From the NCBI RefSeq assembly GCF_900100945.1, contig NZ_FNCG01000022.1, positions 16,150 through 80,149 of the forward strand: a stretch of DNA of 64,000 bases, read 5' to 3'. Position numbers and translations under genes: made by a program. This document shows positions 24,481-33,464 of the stretch, in pieces; the first letter of the stretch is position 1; every line of letters begins with the position of its first letter. Source of the DNA: Mucilaginibacter gossypii (GTDB lineage: Bacteria; Bacteroidota; Bacteroidia; Sphingobacteriales; Sphingobacteriaceae). The notes under the pieces are model-generated. The model did no database searches. It saw only the letters and a list, made by a program, of their open reading frames with translations, and was not told the DNA's origin.

Positions 24481-25311
24481 TTATAAAAACCGGAAGCCTA
24501 CATTGAATTTCAGTGTGAAACCATTGGTAGTCGGCAATTCGCGATAAGCAAACTGGCCCTGGGTTGCCGCGCTGCGGGTAGCGTAAATAATGGGGCCGCC
24601 GCAAAGTGAAAACGCCAGCCGCGAATTTACAGGAGCGTAATTAAGCGACGGACCGATCAATAAACGGGCACCGCCTTCGGCTTCATCGGCTTCCCAAAAA
24701 CCTTCCAGGTCCTGCCCTACCGCTTCAAAACCGCCGAAAAGCTGGCCCGAGATATGACGGTGCACACCAACGCTGGTTATCAAATCCAAACCATCGCGGT
24801 GAGTTGAAAACGCTTTTTCAAAGCGAAGATTAGCGCCAAGCTTCCATTTTGATACCTCATATGCCGCGGTTATACGGCTGAACGCTACAGCATCACTGTT
24901 AAACTCCCTTCTGAAGCCCAGGCTCGCCCCCGCCCTGAAACCCATAGGCTGAGTGCCGCCAATAAAATCACGCAGTACCTCGGCTTGCTGCAGGGTACGC
25001 ACACCACCATTGTTACTAAAGCCTGTACCCAACATGGCCATTAAGGTAAACTTATTGCCCAGGTACCCCCTGGCCGAAAAATTTTGATCAACACCATCAA
25101 AACCCAGGGGTGTAACGGTGTGCTCACCATATCCGCCCGAATAATTTAAACTCCAGTTGCGCCCTTGCGGATTAAGTGTGCTTATAGTAAACAAAAAAGG
25201 CTGCGGTTGGCTGAAGGTGCTATTGGCCACATCGCCGGCAGGCTGCTGTTGAGCATAGCTTGCTTTAATTATCGAAACAAAAAGAAGGATAAACAGGTAA
25301 GTTTTTTTCAT
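24481..25311 (-). CDS. Outer-membrane beta-barrel-like secreted protein
   Basis: A 276-residue protein with a signal peptide (about residues 1-21, LFILLFVSIIKASYAQQ). The mature part is an array of amphipathic strands: WSLNYSGGYGEHTVTP, LTLMAMLG-type strands, AAYEVSKWKLGANLRFEKAF, then GPSLNYAPVNSRLAFSLCGG. It ends in an aromatic residue run (LKFNVGFRFL), as outer-membrane barrels do. No named family is recognised. It converges on mnmD with an eight-base gap and stands alone. Confidence 0.7.
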   Translation of the reverse strand: MKKTYLFILLFVSIIKASYAQQQPAGDVANSTFSQPQPFLFTISTLNPQGRNWSLNYSGGYGEHTVTPLGFDGVDQNFSARGYLGNKFTLMAMLGTGFSNNGGVRTLQQAEVLRDFIGGTQPMGFRAGASLGFRREFNSDAVAFSRITAAYEVSKWKLGANLRFEKAFSTHRDGLDLITSVGVHRHISGQLFGGFEAVGQDLEGFWEADEAEGGARLLIGPSLNYAPVNSRLAFSLCGGPIIYATRSAATQGQFAYRELPTTNGFTLKFNVGFRFL

Positions 25312-25413
25312 GGTAAAATGTGCTTATGGGTAGCATTAACAATTGGCTAATAAAATTAATTAATGTTAGTTTAAAATTAATGATACAGTAAGTTTTCATT
25401 AAAGATGTTATCA

Positions 25414-25421
25414 TACCTTTG
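25414..25421 (+). promoter_or_regulatory. -7 box upstream of mazG
   Basis: TACCTTTG matches TAnnTTTG, with the mazG ATG 28 bases downstream. Confidence 0.5.
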
Positions 25422-25449
25422 CAGCATAAGTATTCATTATAAATAATTT

Positions 25450-26253
25450 ATGCCTCTAAAAGCCCCTGAAACTGCCCCTACCGCCTCCATCGCGTTCGAC
25501 AGGTTACTCATAATAATGGACGACCTGCGGGCCAATTGCCCATGGGATAAAAAGCAAACGCTGGAAAGCCTGCGCCACCTTACCATTGAAGAAACCTACG
25601 AGCTAAGCGATGCCATTTTAGGCGGCGATATGCCCGAAATAAAAAAAGAGATTGGCGATATTATGCTGCACCTGGTTTTTTATGCCAAAATAGCTTCCGA
25701 AACCAACGACTTTACTATTACCGATGTTTTGAACAGCGTTTGCGACAAACTCATCAACCGCCACCCGCATATTTATGGCGACATTGAGGTGCAAAACGAA
25801 GAAGATGTAAAACGTAACTGGGAGCAGATCAAACTTAAAGAAGGCAACAAATCTGTTTTAGGCGGCGTACCCTCTTCATTGCCGGCACTGGTAAAAGCAT
25901 CGCGCATACAGGAAAAGGCGCGTGGCGTTGGGTTTGACTGGGAGGAGAAAAGCCAGGTTTGGGCAAAAGTTGAGGAAGAGATGCGGGAGTTTAAAAACGA
26001 ATTTAATGCCGAAGATGAAAGCACTATCGACCATGAAAGGGCCGAAGCCGAATTTGGCGACCTGCTGTTTTCACTGATCAATTATGCCCGTTTTATTAAT
26101 ATCAACCCGGAAAACGCCCTCGAAAAAACCAATAAAAAATTCATTAGGCGCTTTCAATACCTGGAGCTTAAAGCGCAGGAAAACGGCAAACAGCTGCATG
26201 ACATGAGCCTTGCTGAGATGGATATTTTTTGGGACGAGGCAAAAAAACTGTAA
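25450..26253 (+). CDS. mazG: Nucleoside triphosphate pyrophosphohydrolase MazG
   Basis: Hydrolyses (d)NTPs to NMP and pyrophosphate, a house-cleaning enzyme in the cytoplasm. The 267-residue protein is the full two-repeat form. The N-terminal domain has RANCPWDKKQTLESLRHLTI, then EETYE and EIGDIMLHLVFYA, giving the EExxE...ExxD metal motif. The C-terminal domain has EEEMREFKNEF and EFGDLLFSLINYAR, with NALEKTNKKFIRRFQYLE near the end. It appears monocistronic. Confidence 0.95.
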   Translation: MPLKAPETAPTASIAFDRLLIIMDDLRANCPWDKKQTLESLRHLTIEETYELSDAILGGDMPEIKKEIGDIMLHLVFYAKIASETNDFTITDVLNSVCDKLINRHPHIYGDIEVQNEEDVKRNWEQIKLKEGNKSVLGGVPSSLPALVKASRIQEKARGVGFDWEEKSQVWAKVEEEMREFKNEFNAEDESTIDHERAEAEFGDLLFSLINYARFININPENALEKTNKKFIRRFQYLELKAQENGKQLHDMSLAEMDIFWDEAKKL

Positions 26254-26327
26254 ATAATACAGCCCGGCTGTAGCGTTTAGTTAAAAACGTGCGTAATGGT
26301 TAAAAATTGATAACGAGATAAGATTAT

Positions 26328-26753
26328 ATGAAACGTAATTTATTTTACCTGCTTCCATTACTGTTAACATTAGGCGTAGCCTGCTCGCCCAAAAATGAGG
26401 TTGTTCCGGTTGCTCAGCCACAAGGTAATTTTACAGGCGTATTTGGCGCGCTTGTTAAAAAAACAACTGGTACCGGTTATGATACCATTCGGGATACCAT
26501 AGCTTTAAAACTTACTGCAACTTCATTTAAAGTAGCTGCCGATACCAGGAAACACGTAGCAAGCTACGGCTCATTTGCTTACAACGGATATTATATTCAG
26601 TTTAACGATTCATCAGCAGTAGTACCGGGTGTTAATAAATTTCACCTTAAAAGTGTTTACCAGTATTACTATGATGGCACTATACTTCAAATGCAGCGTA
26701 ACAGCAACGGCGATACGTTAACTGTTCAATACAATTTGAAGAAAACTAATTAA
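26328..26753 (+). CDS. Lipoprotein of unknown function
   Basis: A 141-residue lipoprotein. The signal peptide ends in the lipobox LGVAC (Cys at residue 19), followed by SPKNEV. The mature part begins with a short Pro/Gln linker and then repeating strands (GNFTGVFGALVKKT, DTIALKLTATSFKVAAD, YNGYYIQFNDSSAVV), suggesting a small beta-barrel or lipocalin-like fold. It is probably exposed on the outer or inner membrane. No family is recognised. It ends 25 bases before a strong terminator. Confidence 0.75.
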   Translation: MKRNLFYLLPLLLTLGVACSPKNEVVPVAQPQGNFTGVFGALVKKTTGTGYDTIRDTIALKLTATSFKVAADTRKHVASYGSFAYNGYYIQFNDSSAVVPGVNKFHLKSVYQYYYDGTILQMQRNSNGDTLTVQYNLKKTN

Positions 26754-26778
26754 CTACTTTTTATTGTTTTATTACGTT

Positions 26779-26811
26779 GCCGGTGCCACATTGAGGGTAC
26801 CGGCTTTTTTT
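26779..26811 (+). terminator. Rho-independent terminator after the lipoprotein gene
   Basis: GCCGGTGCC and GGTACCGGC form a nine-base stem (one G-T pair) around an eight-base loop, followed by seven T residues. Confidence 0.85.
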
Positions 26812-26918
26812 GATTACTACAGCAAATAATCCGGGCAATTTTTTTTTATTTTGTATCATTTAACTCTTTTGCTGCGTAAAGGCTTTAAAACAACATTTAG
26901 CGGAACTAAGTACATTTA

Positions 26919-27473
26919 ATGCATCCACCCCCTCGCATTACCGAAGAAGAGATCGTAAGGCAATGCAAAAAAGGCAGCTTAAAACATCAGGAATTGCTGT
27001 ATAAGCAGTTCTATGGCTATGCTATGGGTATAAGTTTGCGTTACAGTTTAAACCGCGATGATGCCCTTGAAGCTGTAAATGACGCTTTTATAAAAGTGTT
27101 TAACGCTATTGGCGGCTACAATATCGATAAGCCGTTTAAAGCCTGGCTCCGCACCATTTTGGTTAACACAGCCATCGACCGCCGGCGCAAAGACCTTAAA
27201 TTCCAGCTTAATGTTGAATTGGAAAATGCCGCCCCTATCAGGAGTAATATGGGGCCAGTTGATAATTTAAACGTACAGGATATTTTAAAATTGATGGTTG
27301 AACTCCCGGCTATACAACGAACTATTTTTAACATGTATGAGATAGACGGCTATGACCATGACGAAATAGCCACAACGCTCGGCATCCCGGTAAGCTCATC
27401 ACGCGTTTACCTGAGCAGGGCGAAAGAAAGATTAAGAAGTATATTAAGAAAAGAAGCACAAAACCATGGATGA
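26919..27473 (+). CDS. ECF-type RNA polymerase sigma factor
   Basis: A 184-residue sigma-70 family factor. Region 2 is around residues 25-90 (ELLYKQFYGYAMGISLRYS, DDALEAVNDAFIKVFNAIG, FKAWLRTILVNTAIDRRRK). Region 4 is in the last third (LPAIQRTIFNMYEIDGYDHD then EIATTLGIPVSSSRVYLSRA). There is no region 1 or 3, as expected for ECF factors. It heads a three-gene overlapping operon; the next gene overlaps it by eight bases and encodes a membrane-anchored protein that may control it. Confidence 0.93.
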   Translation: MHPPPRITEEEIVRQCKKGSLKHQELLYKQFYGYAMGISLRYSLNRDDALEAVNDAFIKVFNAIGGYNIDKPFKAWLRTILVNTAIDRRRKDLKFQLNVELENAAPIRSNMGPVDNLNVQDILKLMVELPAIQRTIFNMYEIDGYDHDEIATTLGIPVSSSRVYLSRAKERLRSILRKEAQNHG

Positions 27474-28986
27474 CCAGTTGGATAACGACTTAAGAGACCG
27501 CATCAGGGAAGTGTTTGATAATTACGAAGACACTACCGCTGATGAAGGCTGGCTGCTGCTCAGGGAGAGATTCCCTGTTCAGGAAAAACAGCGCCGCCCG
27601 GTTTACCTATGGTGGGCAAGCGCCGCTGCTGTCCTGTTATTGTTTTTGAGTATAGGCTTATGGATAGCATCGAACAAAAATAATGTTAATAATGATGGCC
27701 AAACATTTTCGGCTAAACCGGTAAAACCTGCGCTGCCGCAAAGCAACACAGCAGATAGCAATGTTCAAAACGTTACCCCGGCACAGCCTCCTGTAACAAC
27801 TAAGCAATCACCTGCAACAAACCTTGCGGGCAACAATAACACCCAATCCTCAGCAACAAAACTGAATCCGGCAGGCAACACCCCGGCAAATAAATCAAAC
27901 GTACTTGCAAACAATAGCGCTTTAAATAAACCGGCGGGCAACGCAATCGTAAATCAACCGGCAGCAACCGTACCATCGTTTACACCTGTGCCGGCAAATC
28001 CTGTAACTGCAAACCCAGTTAACGGTATTGCCAAAACCAACGTGCCCCCTACAGTTCAACCGGCTAATAACAGTGTAATCAACGTAACTCCGGCTAAAAA
28101 AGCTGATAGTGTAAAATCTGTATTGCAGCAAACCAACACGCAGCAATACGCTAATAACCCTGCTGTACAGCCTCCGGCAAATACCAAACCTGTTACTGCA
28201 AACCCGCCTGCTGTTCCATCAGTAGTAAAAGTAAAACCAAAGATCAACTCTATGGAATCTTTACTTGCCAGCGATCAGGATCAGCCTAAAAAACCTGATA
28301 TGGACATGAACGAACGCAGGGTAAAATTCAGTGTTTACGCGGCTACATTCTTTAACTACGCTAAGGGCAGCCAAAACCAGGTAAATGCCGGCGCCGGCTT
28401 TACATCTGATATTAAGCTAAGCAAAAACCTCAAACTTTCTACCGGTTTAGCTTTGGCCCAAAACACGCTTAATTACAATAAAAACCAACCCTCAAATGTT
28501 GCGGCTGCGGTGTCATTTTCGCCATCATTAAGCACAGCCTATAACACCCTGGCCGATTTTAGTAAAGTATCGTCTACACCTTCATTTAAAAACTACAGTG
28601 CTAACCTGATCGGCCTGGATATTCCTGTTAACCTTAAATATGAATTTAACCCGCAAAAAAATGACACTTATATTTCTGCAGGTTTAAGTTCGGGCACATT
28701 TATAAATGAAGCCTACACGGCAAGTTACAGTTACCCGGGGTTGGCACAGGCTGCAGGTGTACAACCGCAAACATCCGATGAAACAACGCACAAAAGCTTC
28801 AATAGCTTTTATTTTGCCAAAACCCTGAACGTAGCATTTGGTGTTGGCTATCCGCTTGGCAAAAGCAACAGGATAATTATTGAACCATTTTTGAAATACC
28901 CGCTTGACGGCCTTGGCTCGCAGCAGATAAAATTTGGGGCAGGCGGCTTAAACCTGAAACTGAACTTTACAACACATAAAAAATGA
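27466..28986 (+). CDS. Inner-membrane anchor fused to an outer-membrane barrel; candidate anti-sigma
   Basis: A 506-residue protein with four parts. Residues 1-44 are acidic and cytoplasmic (RDRIREVFDNYED, DEGWLLLRERFP). Residues about 46-67 are one transmembrane helix (LWWASAAAVLLLFLSIGLWI). Residues about 70-265 form a low-complexity linker rich in Pro, Asn, Ala, Thr and Val. Residues about 280-506 look like an outer-membrane beta-barrel (KFSVYAATFFNYAKGS, NLKLSTGLALAQNTLNYN) ending in LNLKLNFTTHKK. The start overlaps the sigma gene by eight bases. The N-terminus lacks the zinc anti-sigma motif. An anti-sigma role spanning the periplasm is inferred from position and topology. Confidence 0.78.
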   Translation: MDDQLDNDLRDRIREVFDNYEDTTADEGWLLLRERFPVQEKQRRPVYLWWASAAAVLLLFLSIGLWIASNKNNVNNDGQTFSAKPVKPALPQSNTADSNVQNVTPAQPPVTTKQSPATNLAGNNNTQSSATKLNPAGNTPANKSNVLANNSALNKPAGNAIVNQPAATVPSFTPVPANPVTANPVNGIAKTNVPPTVQPANNSVINVTPAKKADSVKSVLQQTNTQQYANNPAVQPPANTKPVTANPPAVPSVVKVKPKINSMESLLASDQDQPKKPDMDMNERRVKFSVYAATFFNYAKGSQNQVNAGAGFTSDIKLSKNLKLSTGLALAQNTLNYNKNQPSNVAAAVSFSPSLSTAYNTLADFSKVSSTPSFKNYSANLIGLDIPVNLKYEFNPQKNDTYISAGLSSGTFINEAYTASYSYPGLAQAAGVQPQTSDETTHKSFNSFYFAKTLNVAFGVGYPLGKSNRIIIEPFLKYPLDGLGSQQIKFGAGGLNLKLNFTTHKK

Positions 28987-29735
28987 AAAAGTACATCCTT
29001 ATCCTTGCCCCATTGTTGATTAGTGGGTTGCAGCTCCGTGCTCAAAAGTTAGAAGTTACTGTACAGGCCAACACCGGTTTATTTCATTTTGCGGGTAAAT
29101 CATCATCGGCTACCACCCAGGTATTACAAGGCTCAATCACCGGAGATCCGATGAACCGTGCCAATAACCCATACGGCAGCAAAAATGGCTTTAGCTATGG
29201 TGGTAGTATCCAGGTTCAAACCGTGTCAAAAGGCGGGTTTATAGTCGGGCTGCAGGGGGGATATGAATTACTACGAAGTAAAGTTAATATCGATAAATAC
29301 TCACCGATTACAACTGTCTTGTACGGTGACTATTTACCTATAACAGCAAATGATCCCAGGTTTGCAGTAACCGGTCATGTTGCTTTCCAAAACCAGAGTA
29401 TTAACATTAACCCGTATATAGGTTATCGGTTTCAGCTTAATAAAGTTAAGCTTGATATTTTACCGGGGATGGATATTGGTCTGATACTGGATAGCAGGGA
29501 CAAAGGTGAAGTAAAAGATAAAGACGGTAAAATTTATAAAATTGATTTTAAAAGAAGCAAAGCACCAACCGATGTTAGATTACGCCTTGGTGCTGTAGCC
29601 AGTTACGGGCGCTATGGGTTAAATGCAAGCTTTGCCCATGGCCTGACCAATTATATGAAAGACATGGTAGGCGATGCCTCCTTTAATGCGCATAGTGAAT
29701 ATTTTAGACTGGGATTAAGTTACCGGTTGCTTTAA
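28983..29735 (+). CDS. Outer-membrane beta-barrel protein
   Basis: A 250-residue protein with a signal peptide (about residues 1-20, ILILAPLLISGLQLRAQ). The mature part has repeated amphipathic strands (GFSYGGSIQVQTVSKGGFIV, NPYIGYRFQLNKVKLDILPG, DVRLRLGAVASYGRYGLNAS) and ends YFRLGLSYRLL, with a terminal aromatic/Leu strand typical of barrels. It overlaps the anti-sigma candidate by four bases (ATGA) and so belongs to the sigma operon. It probably forms a small porin-like barrel. It converges on the permease gene with a two-base gap. Confidence 0.75.
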   Translation: MKKYILILAPLLISGLQLRAQKLEVTVQANTGLFHFAGKSSSATTQVLQGSITGDPMNRANNPYGSKNGFSYGGSIQVQTVSKGGFIVGLQGGYELLRSKVNIDKYSPITTVLYGDYLPITANDPRFAVTGHVAFQNQSININPYIGYRFQLNKVKLDILPGMDIGLILDSRDKGEVKDKDGKIYKIDFKRSKAPTDVRLRLGAVASYGRYGLNASFAHGLTNYMKDMVGDASFNAHSEYFRLGLSYRLL

Positions 29736-29737
29736 AC

Positions 29738-30958
29738 TTATTTAAACTGGATAGCCTTTACAGGCGAGATCCGGCTTACCAGCGTTGAAGGTATAATAAG
29801 TACAAGGAGGCAAATGATCAGCGTACCAATATTGAGGACAACAATATCAAAAATATTAAACTCAACCGGCACAAAGGTCATGTAATAGGAAGCCTGGTCC
29901 AGTTGGAAAAAATGAGTGTACATCTGGAAATAGCCGAGGCCTATACCCAGTAAATTGCCCAATAGCAGCCCAAATCCTATCAGGTAACTGGCATTGATCA
30001 GGAATATTTTGCGGATGGCCCAGTTAGATGCCCCCATGGCTTTGAGCATCCCGATCATAGCGGTTCGTTCAAGGATCATGATCAGCAGGGCCGATATCAT
30101 ATTAATAACAGCGACGGCCACCATCAATACCAGCATCACTACCGAATTTACATCCAAAAGGTTGAGCCACTCAAATATGGTAGGGTAATCTTCTTCAATG
30201 GTATACTCTTTCAATTTTACCGGCAAAACAGTCTCGAGCGCATAGGCGGCTTCATTAATATGATCAAAATCGGCTACGCGTAGTTCGTATTGGCCTATCT
30301 CGTTCGGCTTCCAGTTGTTAAGGCGGTTAATGAGCGATAAGGCACCTATCACAAAGGTTTTATCAACCTCTTCAACCCCGATATTGAAAATACCTTTGAT
30401 CTTAAACTGGCGCCTGCGCAGATCATCTTCCACAAAATACATCAGCAGCTTATCCCCTACTTTCAGTTTAAGCCTGTCGGCCGTTGTTTGCGAAATCATG
30501 ATCTCCTTTTGCGCCTCAACCGAATCGGCAAAGCTGATCACCTCGCCGGCTACCATCATTTTTTTAAAGTAGCTCCAGTCGTAATTTTTGTCAACGCCTT
30601 TAAGTACCACTCCTTCAATTTCATTATTAGCCTTAACAATGCCCGGTTTGGTGGCCACCGGCATTACGTGGGTAATAAACGGACTTTTAAGCGCGCGCTT
30701 AACAAATTCACTATCAGCAGGAAATGAGGAACTTTGGTAAGAGTTATTCAGGTCGAACTTAACCACACGGATGTCGCCGGCAAAGCCCCGAACTTTATTG
30801 CGGATTTCGTGTTTAAACCCTTTAACGATAGCAAGTGACAGTATCATTACACCAAGGCCCAGCATAATGCCTATTATTGCAATACGCACTATCAGTTTTG
30901 AAAATGTGCGTTTTGATTTAAATGTTATACGGGCTGATATAAAGGAGGCGAAACTCAA
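29738..30958 (-). CDS. LolC/E-type ABC transporter permease (FtsX/MacB fold)
   Basis: A 406-residue inner-membrane protein. It starts SFASFISARITFKSKRTFSK, then a first transmembrane helix (IAIIGIMLGLGVMILSLAIV). A periplasmic domain of about 200 residues follows, and then three C-terminal helices (MLVLMVAVAVINMISALLIM, ASYLIGFGLLLGNLLGIGLG, VLNIGTLIICLLVLIIPS). The FtsX motif MIGMLKAMGASNWAIRKIFL is clear. This is the layout of LolC/LolE, which release lipoproteins from the inner membrane. The ATPase partner is not in the window. Confidence 0.85.
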   Translation of the reverse strand: MSFASFISARITFKSKRTFSKLIVRIAIIGIMLGLGVMILSLAIVKGFKHEIRNKVRGFAGDIRVVKFDLNNSYQSSSFPADSEFVKRALKSPFITHVMPVATKPGIVKANNEIEGVVLKGVDKNYDWSYFKKMMVAGEVISFADSVEAQKEIMISQTTADRLKLKVGDKLLMYFVEDDLRRRQFKIKGIFNIGVEEVDKTFVIGALSLINRLNNWKPNEIGQYELRVADFDHINEAAYALETVLPVKLKEYTIEEDYPTIFEWLNLLDVNSVVMLVLMVAVAVINMISALLIMILERTAMIGMLKAMGASNWAIRKIFLINASYLIGFGLLLGNLLGIGLGYFQMYTHFFQLDQASYYMTFVPVEFNIFDIVVLNIGTLIICLLVLIIPSTLVSRISPVKAIQFK

Positions 30959-31044
30959 TGGCAGACTGATTTTTTGTACCTTCGCAAATATGCGGTTTTG
31001 CTGTTAAACCTGCTACTTTTAAAATTGTTTCAACTCAAAATTTT

Positions 31045-32286
31045 ATGAATAAGATTTGTGCTTTTTTACGATTTGCCCTGATAACAGTTTTACTTGCAAA
31101 CACGGCCTGCAGCCAGGCAACCAATTATAAAAGCTGCAAGACGGCATCCATCTCAAAAAACAAAAAAAACAGCCCTATTATTCCCGGAGCTGATCAGATT
31201 CCGCTGTATATTAACTATCTTAAGGGAAAAAATATAGGCATGGTGATTAATCAAACTTCGGTTATTGGTAAAAATTTAACTGCCAGTGTAGATAGTTTGG
31301 TGCATTTAGGAGTAAACGTAAAAAAGATTTTTGGCCCCGAGCATGGTTTTAGGGGTAATGCCAGTAATGGCGCTACTGTTGGCGACACTCAAGACCCTAA
31401 AACCGGTTTACCTGTGATCTCGCTGTACGGTAACAAACATTATAAACCAACCCCGGCCGATTTGAAGGGTATCGACCTCATGATATTTGATATACAGGAT
31501 GTTGGCGTACGCTTTTACACTTATATTTCAACCCTGCATTACTTAATGGAGGCCTGTGCCGAAAACAATGTAGAGCTCATGATATTTGATCGCCCAAACC
31601 CTAACGGTTATTTAATTGATGGCCCTGTTCTGGATACGGCTAACCGTTCATTTGTGGGCATGCACCCCATCCCCATCGCCCACGGTATGACTATTGGCGA
31701 ATATGCCCAAATGATAAACGGCGAAGGCTGGTTAAAAAATGGGGTTAAATGTAAACTGAAGATCATTAAAGTGGCTAATTACAAGCATAATTTGCCTTAT
31801 ACCTTACCCGTAAACCCTTCGCCCAACTTAAATACGCCTATATCAATTTTATTATATCCGAGTACCTGCTTATTTGAAGGTACAACATTTAGTTTGGGCA
31901 GGGGTACGCTCTTCCCCTTTGCCGTACTGGGGCACCCGGCGTTGAAAGGTAAATACAGTTTTTCGTTTACGCCCAAAAGTATCCCGGGTATGAGCGAGAA
32001 CCCGCCGCAGAAAGACCAGGAATGTTTTGGCATTAATCTGCAAAATATTCCGCCAACTGATATCACGGGTACAGGTGTTATTAATTTGAAATGGCTCCTG
32101 GAGTTATATAACGCATTTCCGGATAAGGACCATTTCTTTAATGCCTATTTTATAAAGCTTACGGGTACAGCCGAACTAAGGAAACAAATTGAAACCGGCA
32201 AAACCGAAGATGAGATCCGTGCTGGCTGGCAACCCGGACTAACTAAGTTTAAAGCTATACGCAAAAAATACTTACTATACGAATAA
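31045..32286 (+). CDS. namZ: Exo-beta-N-acetylmuramidase NamZ-like (DUF1343)
   Basis: A 413-residue exported protein, signal peptide about residues 1-22 (ALITVLLANTACS; a cysteine follows TA but the lipobox is poor). Blocks typical of DUF1343/NamZ are NIGMVINQTSVIG, KKIFGPEHGFRGNA, FDIQDVGVRFYTYISTL and FDRPNPNGYLIDGP. Later come PIAHGMTIGEYAQMINGEGW and STCLFEGTTFSLGRGT. The family removes terminal MurNAc from peptidoglycan fragments, so the likely role is wall recycling. fmt follows 33 bases later and may be co-transcribed. Confidence 0.87.
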   Translation: MNKICAFLRFALITVLLANTACSQATNYKSCKTASISKNKKNSPIIPGADQIPLYINYLKGKNIGMVINQTSVIGKNLTASVDSLVHLGVNVKKIFGPEHGFRGNASNGATVGDTQDPKTGLPVISLYGNKHYKPTPADLKGIDLMIFDIQDVGVRFYTYISTLHYLMEACAENNVELMIFDRPNPNGYLIDGPVLDTANRSFVGMHPIPIAHGMTIGEYAQMINGEGWLKNGVKCKLKIIKVANYKHNLPYTLPVNPSPNLNTPISILLYPSTCLFEGTTFSLGRGTLFPFAVLGHPALKGKYSFSFTPKSIPGMSENPPQKDQECFGINLQNIPPTDITGTGVINLKWLLELYNAFPDKDHFFNAYFIKLTGTAELRKQIETGKTEDEIRAGWQPGLTKFKAIRKKYLLYE

Positions 32287-32319
32287 CAGAATAAAGCACA
32301 TCTAATACCTAAACATACT

Positions 32320-33237
32320 ATGAGAATTATATTTATGGGTACCCCTCAGTTTGCCGTTGCCTCGTTAGACGCTTTAATTAAAGCCGGCAGTGATATCGTT
32401 GCTGTTGTTACAGCGCCCGATAAACCGGCCGGAAGGGGACAAAAAGTTAGTGAGTCGGCTGTTAAACAATATGCCGTAGCTAACGGCCTAAAAGTGCTGC
32501 AACCCGAAAAACTTAAGAATGAGAATTTTATTGCCGAATTGAAAGCATTGAAAGCCGATCTGCAGGTTGTTGTAGCCTTCAGGATGCTGCCCGAAGCAGT
32601 TTGGAACATGCCTGCCAAAGGTACCATAAATTTACACGCCTCATTATTGCCTCAATACCGCGGCGCCGCCCCCATTAACTGGGCGCTGATTAACGGCGAA
32701 AAAGAAAGCGGCGTAACCACCTTCTTTTTAAAACACGATATTGATACCGGTAACATCCTGTTCACCGAAAAAATAACCCTTACCGGCCATGAAGATGCCG
32801 GCGAATTACATGACCGCCTCATGAACAAAGGTGCAGGGCTGCTGGTTAAAACAGTTAAAGCGGTTGAGAGCGGACGTTACAACGAACACCCGCAATCGCA
32901 ATTAGCCGAGGGGACAGAATTGAAACACGCGCCAAAGATTTTTAAGGATGATTGCCGGATTGACTGGATACAACCAGCTTTGTCGATCTATAACAAAATT
33001 CGCGGGCTGAGCCCTGTACCCACCGCATACACCGAGCTTAACGGCAAAAGCCTAAAAGTTTATGCATCTGAATATCAATTATCAGAACCGGCCATACAAC
33101 CCGGCGGCTTTTTAACCGACAATAAAACCTATTTGAAATTTGCGGCTAAGGATGGTTTTGTGTTGCTAAAAGATATTCAGTTAGAAGGCAAGAAACGCAT
33201 GGGTATTGAGGACTTTTTAAGGGGTGTGAAGTTGTAA
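32320..33237 (+). CDS. fmt: Methionyl-tRNA formyltransferase
   Basis: Formylates initiator Met-tRNA using 10-formyltetrahydrofolate. The 305-residue length is normal. The N-terminus MRIIFMGTPQFAVASLDAL is characteristic. The catalytic region has NLHASLLPQYRGAAPINWAL with the Asn-His pair, then HDIDTGNIL with the catalytic Asp. The C-terminal OB-like domain has CRIDWIQPALSIYNKIRGLS. It follows namZ by 33 bases on the same strand. Confidence 0.96.
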   Translation: MRIIFMGTPQFAVASLDALIKAGSDIVAVVTAPDKPAGRGQKVSESAVKQYAVANGLKVLQPEKLKNENFIAELKALKADLQVVVAFRMLPEAVWNMPAKGTINLHASLLPQYRGAAPINWALINGEKESGVTTFFLKHDIDTGNILFTEKITLTGHEDAGELHDRLMNKGAGLLVKTVKAVESGRYNEHPQSQLAEGTELKHAPKIFKDDCRIDWIQPALSIYNKIRGLSPVPTAYTELNGKSLKVYASEYQLSEPAIQPGGFLTDNKTYLKFAAKDGFVLLKDIQLEGKKRMGIEDFLRGVKL

Positions 33238-33306
33238 GAACATTTCGTTGAGCATCAGGGCTCTATGCGATAGACCCTGATGGGACGGGAAGTTAATATC
33301 TACGAT

Positions 33307-33441
33307 TGTCATTTCGACGAACAGTGAAAAGGTATTGCAGGGCTTGAGGAGAAATCTTATAAGCCCTGTAACAAGGCAGGGCGTATAAGATTTCTCTTTC
33401 GCTCCTGCGCTTATTCCCCCGCTCGCTCTATCGAAATGACA
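33307..33441. repeat. Palindromic repeat, family B (GTCATTTCGA), copy 1
   Basis: A 135-base nested palindrome in the gap between fmt and the converging M1 peptidase gene. The outer arms are TGTCATTTCGA (33307-33317) and TCGAAATGACA (33431-33441). The inner arms are GAGAAATCTTATA (33349-33361) and TATAAGATTTCTC (33384-33396). It is non-coding. Related copies lie at 50719 (half) and 61384. Confidence 0.85.
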
Positions 33442-33464
33442 TTTTTGTTTATATGAGTTGATTT

